Source: Ampullaceana balthica
Taxonomy: Eukaryota; Mollusca; Gastropoda; Lymnaeidae
DNA: 64,000 nucleotides
NCBI GenBank assembly: GCA_944989445.1
Contig: CALYLW010000207.1
Location: 372,001-436,000 of the forward strand
Direction of reading: 5' to 3'
The position numbers and the translations under genes are program-made. The stretch's first letter is position 1; each line of letters begins with the position of its first letter. The notes below the pieces were generated by a model. It did no database searches. It was not told the DNA's origin and worked only from the letters and a program-made list of their open reading frames with translations. Below, in pieces: positions 56,024 through 64,000 of the stretch.

Positions 56024-59000
56024 ACGATGTTAGATATTTTAAAGAAAAGTTATTGGTGCGTAAGGCATGAGTAAAGGATTAATGTATTGTTCTCACGTCA
56101 AACACCACACCATTATTTCTCACTTTTAAAAACAACAACACATCTTTCAATAATTAATATGCTAATATTAAAATTATAGGGGTCGGGGAATATTTTGAAA
56201 TGAGATTATTATTTTTTTTAAAAATAGTTATATATTTTTTTAAATTTCTCGGGGGTCATGCGACCCATCTCTGTGGGTAAAAAAATGTATGATAGATAAC
56301 ACTATTTTAAATACGGATTTGCATTGTTCATAAAACCGAGGTTAAAACAAAATTCTTTTCATGCTCATTTCGTAAACGACGCTGACCTACTACACGTTTG
56401 GAAATACAACACGTTATCGTGTGTCGATGCCCTATCACCCCAGTGAAATGGTACCTTGTTGGGGAAGAACCCGATCACAGCACCATTTCAATAAATAGAT
56501 CGATGACAGTCCCCCCCCCCGCATTTTCGTCTAACAGGTTTGAACATGTCTTACACAGTCGTGTAAGTGGATTAAATGCCAGCTTAATGGGGTGTGGGAT
56601 TTAAGCCGGTGAGGCGCTTTATAAAAAAATCAAACAAAAAGTAAACAAGAGGGATTACAAGTAAGTCGTATAGCCCACTTTTGAGATGTAACTTACATAG
56701 TTATTTTAGATCTACAATAGTGAGTGTCGCTGTCATGAAGGTATTATAATCTTTTGTTTTGTTAAAACGTAAACCACGGTGTGTGCAGTTTGCCTCGGGC
56801 CTCAGGAATGTGAATTTCAACGAAGTTAACTGGCTTTAATGTTTTTTTAAAAACATTTTCAAACGGATCTACCAAACAAAAACGTGTTCTTCATGAGTTA
56901 TTCTTTAATACGTATGTCTCCTCCGTTATGTCTGTCAATGGGCATTCTATTCTCCCTTGTCAATTTTAATGCAATACGCCCATAACTACATCTTTTGTGC
57001 GTTGTATGAAAGTATAAAAATAAATACATGTACACCATGTTTAACGGTGTGAGAAGTGCGCCTTCGCTCAGGGTGCTTTGACCGTAGGGGCGCCTACAAA
57101 TTGATAATTTATTGAAGACCCCAAAAGTGGTGTGAAATCTGAAGCAAATGGTCGGCCTAAGCTCTGTTAATCACAACACTCCTAGAACATGGAATCAAAA
57201 TTACAATAATATGACTGTTGAAGTGTGGTGGCTATATATATGCTTAGAATTAAATTAACATCATAAATAAAATGGGAATTATAAACAATATATCCTACTA
57301 TAAGTTGAGAGTCGGGGGGGGGTCAGTGAATGGCTGCATCGCATACACCGCAATATTCCCTAATTTTATTCATTTTATCTCTGTGTGCATTTGTGTAGTA
57401 TATATCCTTTAGTTAATTTCAATCCATGAAATCGATTGATCGTTTCACCGTTTTGTTTTCACCATAGAAACGCACGTTAGTTTTTATCACTGGCGTGGGA
57501 ATGGTGGGTAAAGGGGGAAGTCCCGACACTTGTAAAACAGAGTGGTAGTCATTTTCGGAAAAGTGCAGTATGCAGTGTTTCTTTCGTCCTCACTGAACCG
57601 CTCCGAGAGTATTAACGCTATGATAGCCACGCTATCGGTTTTCAAGAAAACAGAATAACATTGTCTCGTTATAATTATAATCCACACAAATACAAATGGG
57701 ACCACTGCTCTCAGAGGTCCACAGTTTACATATTTAAGGTGCCTGATTTATAGTGCAAAATTTTTTACCGTTGATAGTAACATTATTTCAATAATATGTC
57801 AATGTTCCCCGAATTTATGACCGAAACCTTATATTCTTAAAATAATACTACTGCTAGTGTCATGCCGAACATCATATACAGAGTTTTGTTTACAACTGAT
57901 TTGTGGATATTTAAATGTATGAATATTTTCATTGATTTGTAAAATATAAAATATAATAATATATAGTAATACATCAGAAATCATCTTTACACTAACGTGC
58001 TGTAATGCCGGATTATTTATGAGTTGTGACGATTAGGGATCACATTTCACCCCACTGTTGTTTTGGAATGAGACACCGCCTCGCGTACAACTTGCGCTTT
58101 GATACGTCATGTGTGTGTTGTTGTTTGTTTTGTTGGGTTTTTTTTTGGGGGGGTTGGGAGTCTACATCCAGAAACGTTTAGTCAACATAATTCTCCGACA
58201 ACTTTAAAAACCATGTTTACCACCTGAGTCAGGTCACCTATTCAGTATAATTCAGTAATTCAATGTATGTCTATTACACTATTTACTTTCTTCATTTTAT
58301 CTCCCCTGTTTGAATAAGTTCTACTGTATAATGGAGGAGCCAAAGTTGGGCATCTGTATCATACATTACGACACTGATTAATTTCAAGACCAAATCAGTC
58401 CTCACCTCCCAAAATAATTAGATCACATGTAGTATACTCAGGACCTGTACACGCACGGGACACTGAAAAACGAGCCTTATTAAAAGTGGTATATAGAGAT
58501 AAACAAAAAATTACATTAACTTAGCATCATACCATCGACTCGATCTTGGTGTGAAGTTTTTTAATACATATAAAATAATGTTTTAAAAAGCTTTTTTTAA
58601 CATAAAAAATAATAAAAAACTTGCATGCGAGCTTTAAAAATTATAAACAAACAACAGCAACGCACACACACGCACTCATACAACTAAAGGAACCCGTCAT
58701 TTACATCGCATAATACCAGTGGCAGTGACCAATATCTGTAAAGAGCAATTGGGCTAAATGCACATTTCGTGTTACTGTCGTCCTTTCGTTTGTATCTGTT
58801 GACACGTCGACTGAATGTTATTTTACGATTAACGATTGACAGCCCAATCAATACCTGCCATCAATTGCTTCTCTACGGGCGGTCGGTCGAGGCACCGATA
58901 TCTCAAATGGCTTGCTATGAATGAATGAAACTAGTTTGGCTATAACAATGCTTCATTGCCGGCCATTTTTTTCATACAGGCTGACTGAATATAATAGCGG

Positions 59001-59382
59001 CCCTGTTCTTTCTTTTAAATGTCATTAAACTAGAGAAATAACTTAATTACTTTTAGAAAATACATTGGATCTACTAAAATTACCTATGATTAACGATTTT
59101 CAAGCATTTTCGGAGCTGCTAAAATTGTACTTGACCGTACACTTGTGGGTGTTAAGGATTAACAGCTTTATATATCGGCTATTTGTTGTGCTTCTTTATG
59201 TTCCAGATTTATTCCTTTACATTATGAATTTTAAAAAATTGCCCACAAATAATTTTTAGTTTAGAGTAATAATATTTGAAACAACCACAACTCATTCACC
59301 ATTAAATAAATTTAAAAGAAATTATGTAATGCAATTTTCCTTTCATATTTTTGTAATTTTTTTTTAAAATCTAATTTAACAG
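56024..59382. other. Gene-free stretch upstream of the NPH3-like gene
   Basis: No exon was recognised. The first coding exon of the next gene is preceded by an acceptor, so one or more 5' UTR exons probably lie here, but none could be picked out. A C run near 56512-56521 and G runs near 57314 and 58147 are present. Confidence 0.4.
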
Positions 59383-59393
59383 AAAACGAGACG

Positions 59394-60437
59394 ATGGATT
59401 TCTCAAAATTTCGTGAATCCGGTGATCTCAGTGACCTCACGGTGGTGGTAGATACTCATGAGCACAAACTCCACAAATTCCCGCTGTACGCAAGGTCCGA
59501 CTTTTTCTGCGAGCTCACGAGAACCAAGCCAGGAAACGTCGACCCCTCTAAAGTCGAGCTCAAGGATTTCCCGGGCGGAAATGACACTTTCGTCCAGGTA
59601 GCAGACTTTTGCTACAACATGCCGCTCAACATCACGAAAAACAACGTCGTCGAGATCCGATGTGCTGCCGAGTACCTAAAGATGACCGGTCCCGGGAATC
59701 TTGCAGACGTCGCGGATAAGTTCCTAAATGACTCTTTCGCCGCGGCGTGGCTGAACCGTTCACTGGCGAGCATTTCATCAATGCTGGCTAACTGCAACAA
59801 AATCGGAAAGCTGGCCTTTGACGCTGGTGTCGTGGAACTCTGCATTAACGCCTTCGTGGAGTGCTGGGCGAAGCCTTCGGGTGCAATGGTCCATATTGGA
59901 AGCGGGCGCACCACCTTTTCGAGAGTCTCCAAACTTAAAGAGTCCAAATCGGCCTTCACGAGGATTCAAGATGGGACCCCAATTCACCAGATTCCGTCAG
60001 AGAAACTCGAGGAGACGAGTGTCAAGTGTCTGATGTCTCTGCGATCAGATTGGTTCGTTAGGATGCTCACCAAAGCAAAAGACAAAGGCCTTGGCCTCCA
60101 AGAACTCGGAGCTCTTGCCGTCAACTTCATCTCTTGTCATCTCAATCGGGAAACCCTCGGGAGTGTGGTTTCTCAGAGTATTGCGACGTCAACAGATGTG
60201 GGGTTGTCGGAGAGGGCTGACGCGTCTCCGGACAGTGATGACAAGGATGTCGAAGCCGATCAACCAGGATTCACGTCAAGCATTTTCAGGACTGAAACTT
60301 CTGAACAGACTCTATCGCTCGTCTCCGATTTTCCCTGTGTGACCGAGGATATCGGTGAGTTGGTCGACAAGGTGTTGCTCGCGCTTCCTGAAAAGGCGTA
60401 TTCTCAACCATCTGTAACCATGGAGTGGTTAACAAAG
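59394..60437 (+). CDS. NPH3-like exon 1: BTB and start of NPH3 domain
   Basis: Acceptor TTTAACAG at 59375-59382, 11 untranslated bases, then ATG with G at +4; 348 codons; donor AAAG|GTGAGA. It encodes the whole BTB domain, a linker with NRSLASISSMLANCNKIGKL (compare plant SLxxLQSCE), an acidic insert SPDSDDKDVEADQ (279-291) and the first NPH3 helices. The open frame would read on only six codons past the donor. Confidence 0.9.
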
Positions 60438-63400
60438 GTGAGAGCATTCAAATAATTTTTGTCAATGAGATATCGCATGTACTTGTAGAACGCATGTTAT
60501 ATGACGATGATTAAGTTGAATACTTAACTCCACTAAGTGCGACATGATGCGATATAATAATTTCCCCTGCATCATCGTGATTTCAATTTTTTTTAAAGCT
60601 TTAAAACCATGAAATTATACTTTTATACTAGTATCACTAGAAAAAGTGTTTAACATATAATATTAATTTATAATTATCCATTTATTTGAAGAGGATTTTA
60701 AAATCCCACTACAACGCGACACATGTATTGAAGTGTACTGATTGCGTCTTGTAGGCGTAGACCGTAGACCCAATGTATCAGAATTTCACCTTACATTTTA
60801 CTCAAATCCATAGACAACGCTCATGCGCAAAGTTAGACAAATTAAAGACTTTTATCATGAGTCGTATTTGATCTAGACTTATAAATAAATATGCGTACAT
60901 TAAAAAAAAACTCAATCTTTAAACAAAAAATCACGGTCATACTTCCACTGACCAAGATCGTTAGCGAGTTTCCTCTCGATAGACAATCATGTTAACACAA
61001 ACAGCCAATGAAAATATGACCTCGACTTGAGAGCACGTATCGGTGCTGCTAGACTGAGAGTTGTTCGGCGGAAGTGCTGCATGAAAATGAAGTATAATCT
61101 CTAAAAGACTTAAGCTGTTCGGTTGCCGGGGCGGGGGGGGGGTGGAAAAATTGACCGAGTCGATATCTTTCTTGACTTGATTTGCCCCAAACCGTCAAGG
61201 AGGCTGCAAATATAAACTTTGGACTTACATAGCATAAACTTACTTGGAATGTTCAAAATGTCAAATAGTTGCATTTCAACTATTGAAATTGCGTTGGAAG
61301 ACAGGAAATTATCACACCATTAACTTTCAGCTCAAAATAACCGTCATGGACGTTCAAGCAAGATTATTATGTATAATAATTGTGAAAAATAGATTTTAGG
61401 GACATTTGCAGCATTTAATTTGGTTGGTGTCAGTCAGAAATCTAAAAGTGATTTCTAACACCTAAATGCTTTTAACTTTCTAAAACGATTCCATAAATAA
61501 ATAATGAAACAAATTATGTTTAGGTTTTTTAATTAATAAATATTTGCTTGCTTTAAAAAAAATATTTTAAATAAAATAACATTTCGGCTAATCGCCTCAT
61601 GCAACAGGAGTCAATACAAATCAATACTGACAATACTATACTAATGAGCAATGTTTCCTATAGCAGTGCTGGCAAAACTTGCCAAGGTGAGGGCCGCATC
61701 GGTGGCCATGAAACGTCAGAGTCGCAACTAAATAATTCAGGCTCAGTTCAAGCATAAACACCCTAATTAAACTTATGTAGCTCTCTGGCTGCAGTGTGCA
61801 CACACCTTCCCTATAGGCTCAGGGTAAACTTATTTTTCCAAGAGTGACATGGTTATTCAGCGCAATGTTGCACCACTATCATTCATTAGTAGTTTTAACT
61901 TCCAAGTTTCCTCTTATGGGATTTATTTTTAGACTTTTAAAATGTTACATGGAATTATTTTTTTTAATTATCAAAACATATTGATCAAAATTTGTTAGAT
62001 TAAAATTTATTTTTGAATTAAAATCTTGAATCAGAAAAGAAAGTGAAAAATCTTTCCTTGAAACAAAAATATCATTTCATAAAATAAACAAACTTATCCA
62101 AAACTTGAATACAATAATTATAAATAAATGTTATTTGGCCACAGAATGAGAATGTAAATACTACGACATTCATATTCTTAAATGGACATAAAATTAGAAA
62201 AACGTCAGATCAATTAAACGTTCACTTTGGTTCAACTTCCTCTTCATATGTCAATAAAAAATAAAATTAAAAAAATTATAAATTATAAAAAATAATTAAC
62301 AAATAAACAAATTATTATTTCCTGAAATACAACATGGTTAAATTGTTATTTTGTATACTATTTACTTTGTTCACATGACTTATTCTGTCCATATAACTTT
62401 TTTTAAAAATCAGTGGGATTTTTTAAAATCAAAGTTGTACTTTTCTTTAGCCTGCTTACTGATTAATCAAATAATTAATTATTTTAAAAAAACATTTTCT
62501 GTGCCCACCCTCTTTACCAACTAGGGCAATCATAGCCCACAGCTCTGCATCGTTTTGTCTCATCTCAAAAAAGTTCCTTCCTCTCTCTTTCTCCATTTTT
62601 CTCAAACCGTACACGCTCAGGTCATACGTGTAGCCACTGCTCACAGTTGCCAGTGCAGGGAGCTCCTCGTGAGGATGGCTGCCGAGATGATGGCCAGGCT
62701 GGAGCCCGAGGACCTGTGCGCCGTCTCCCCGTCGGTGCTCCACGACGTCGTCGTAAACCTCGACAGCGACTCGAGTTCTGGTCTCCAGAAGGAACGTGCC
62801 TGTAAACTCGTGGACACCTACATGGGTCAGATGACGTCCAAGGTAGGCCGCCTTATTGCTCCGTGCAGACAACGTCACAGTTTTACATCTTAATGTTAAT
62901 TGTTTCTCTCTAATTGCTGGTCCATCTTTTGGGTGGCTGGAGAGTCAAATAAATGTTGGCATTTTAGTTTAGTGGGTTCAGATTTTACGCGATACCATCA
63001 AATTATTATGTATTATTATGATTGAAAGCGGCTACTTCTTTGAATGAAGCGACAGGCAGGGGAGCTGAAATCTACATTTTAATCGTCCCAGGCTCCCAGG
63101 TCTTTTTTGACAAATTTTGTTTAAGTTTAAAACAGAGGCGTCAATGGGGTTGGTGTCACCCCGTCATGACTTACCCCATACAGCTCCTCCGAGTCTGCCT
63201 GTGCCAAATAACGGGACAATAGAGAATATTAAATTTGGGTGTCACGCCTTATGATGGTGTCAACCGATGTGGTCCGCACCCCCCCCCCGAACCCCTAGTG
63301 ACGCCTCTGATTAAAAAAAATAATTAAGTTCATCTTTTTAAAACAAAGTGGCTTATACTTTGATATAATATCATGACTTTGGTATGCAAAAATATGCATC

Positions 63401-63836
63401 CAAATGCTTATCGCATATATGTATCTTATGACTAATACATAAGAGACGGCGTGAGAATAGGTATATTTAAAAATTTGTAATCGCTAATAAATTAAATGTG
63501 TTTTGGACTGAAGTGGGAATGGCCACGTGAGATTATTTACCAATAGCGCTTTGGATCTTGAACCGTGTTTTAAAATTCTTTGATGTGTGATAAGATGGCC
63601 TAAATATACCAAACAATATCGCACGCGTGTTTGCTTAATTCCCAGATTCAACAGATCTATGACTTTGTTATCAATCACCGTGTAGGTATTAAGTCTGTGT
63701 AATTACTGATTCGGTGTTCCTATTCAGGGTATCCTAACAGCGGAGACATTTCGACTTTTGGCCTCTGCTACCAACAAATCGACGCGGACCTCCCACGACT
63801 CTCTGTTTGAAGTGCTGGAGTTTGTCCTGAAGTCGG
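59394..63836 (+). CDS. BTB-NPH3 domain protein, 5' part (exons 1-3)
   Basis: Visible exons: 59394-60437, 62621-62842 and 63728-63836, in phases 0, 0 and 1, giving 458 codons; the gene continues past the window. Residues 10-118 form a BTB domain with HKFPLYARSDFF, KDFPGG, DFCYNMP, RCAAEYLKMT and GNL...FLN. These are the hallmarks of the BTB domain in plant NPH3/RPT2 proteins, not of KLHL-type BTBs. From about 218 an NPH3 domain follows: SDWFVRMLTKAKDKGLGLQE, LVDKVLLALPEKAYSQPSV, KLVDTYMGQMTSKGILTAET, and TSHDSLFEVLEFVLKS in place of the plant SHDGLYRAIDxYLK. In plants these proteins act as adaptors, proposed for CUL3 ubiquitin ligases, in blue-light and auxin signalling. The role in an animal is unknown. 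The exons are visibly richer in G+C than the AT-rich introns. Confidence 0.85.
60438..62620 (+). other. Intron 1 of the NPH3-like gene
   Basis: AT-rich, 2.2 kb. A G run lies at 61132-61142. No other exon or full transposon was recognised. Confidence 0.6.
62621..62842 (+). CDS. NPH3-like exon 2
   Basis: It follows a strong pyrimidine tract and acceptor ACGCTCAG; donor AAG|GTAGGC; 74 codons in phase 0. Begins VIRVATAHSCQCRELLVRMA, with LEPEDLCAVSPSVLHDVVVN and ACKLVDTYMGQMTSK. The last part matches the plant VAKLIDxYLxEIA segment. A minus-strand ORF over the same bases is a shadow. Confidence 0.85.
63133..63309. mobile_element. hAT MITE in intron 2 of the NPH3-like gene
   Basis: The termini are CAGAGGCGTCAATGGGG and CCCCTAGTGACGCCTCTG, with GGTTGGTGTCACCC just inside. 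It is the same family as the ends at 88-140, 5581 and 12601. The flanks GTTTAAAA and ATTAAAAA agree at 6 of 8 bases. It shows that the gene resides in the same genome as the rest of the window. Confidence 0.75.
63728..63836 (+). CDS. NPH3-like exon 3
   Basis: Acceptor CTATTCAG, donor TCGG|GTATTT, 36 codons plus one base. Encodes GILTAETFRLLASATNKSTR and TSHDSLFEVLEFVLKSG. This aligns with plant VNLPVSKFxSLAEAxPxxARxSHDGLYRAIDxYLKxHP, one of the most conserved NPH3 blocks. The next exon should carry the RKRLCxLxDCxKL block and lies outside the window. Confidence 0.85.
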
Positions 63837-64000
63837 GTATTTAGCACTGTTTCTGTTTTGTAAACACGACTTGCCTATCCAAAGCATGTTTGGTGATAAT
63901 TCTCCGGAAGCCAAGGATTAAAGACCAGTGTTGTAACGTAACGTTGTTAAGCAATCAGTTTAGTGTGGGTTGTTGTTCTTAGGTGCATGGGCGTTGCACG

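Noticed and set aside
56398..56604. 68-codon plus-strand ORF
   Set aside because: No motif, no splice context, and it includes a homopolymer C run.
59612..59987. Minus-strand ORFs of 115 and 69 codons inside NPH3-like exon 1
   Set aside because: They are mirror frames of a G+C-richer coding exon, without homology that I can see.
62456..62878. 140-codon minus-strand ORF
   Set aside because: It is the shadow of the NPH3-like exon 2. The plus strand has splice sites, phase continuity and family motifs; the minus strand has none.
59394..63836. Plant contamination as the source of the NPH3-like gene
   Set aside because: Intron 2 carries a MITE family shared with the animal part of the window, and the contig is continuous with animal-type repeats. 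It cannot be fully excluded without reads.

Overview
This is an animal genomic window, AT-rich and dense in transposons. Its genes are split by GT-AG introns. The repeat types (hAT relics with 8-bp target duplications, short elements ending in GGGGCCGTCC, LINE and SINE tails of TAAGA repeats) and the sequence of the PRC1-like gene suggest a mollusc, probably a gastropod. The species call is inference, not proof.

Three host genes can be supported. (1) A complete PRC1 (cytokinesis/spindle-midzone) gene lies on the minus strand from 52003 to 31717. It has 12 coding exons and about 610 codons, and all phases close. A compact promoter (CCAAT, then a CDE/CHR-like element) lies just upstream. (2) A BTB-NPH3 gene lies on the plus strand from 59394 and runs off the right edge. 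Three exons (458 codons) are visible. NPH3 proteins are the plant phototropism-adaptor family, so this is the most unexpected gene here. One of its introns carries a transposon family found elsewhere in the window, which argues that the gene truly sits in this genome. (3) A small plus-strand gene at about 15.98-16.5 kb may be a PNRC-like decapping/nuclear-receptor cofactor. Its key proline motif is read only across a frame break.

Layout: 1-5.6 kb is repeat fragments, a foldback element and a 2.7-kb hAT relic (2101-4835). From 5.6 to 12.6 kb lies what looks like one larger hAT (5581-12601), filled with a Helitron, a second hAT, a LINE scrap and TTA-flanked MITEs. 12.6-14.4 kb is repeat tails, 14.5-18.3 kb the PNRC-like locus, 19.7-22.6 kb a ZBED-type hAT, and 23.65-27.1 kb another hAT broken by a tandem insertion. 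27-31.3 kb shows little. 31.3-52.1 kb is PRC1, with large introns holding a pogo-like MITE, a hAT with an internal higher-order tandem array, an RTE fragment and other debris. 52.4-56.0 kb is a LINE 3' end, several MITEs and a tRNA-derived SINE that shares the LINE tail. 56-59.4 kb is empty as far as I can see, and 59.4-64 kb is the NPH3 gene.

All homology calls come from recognising motifs by eye. No database search was run.
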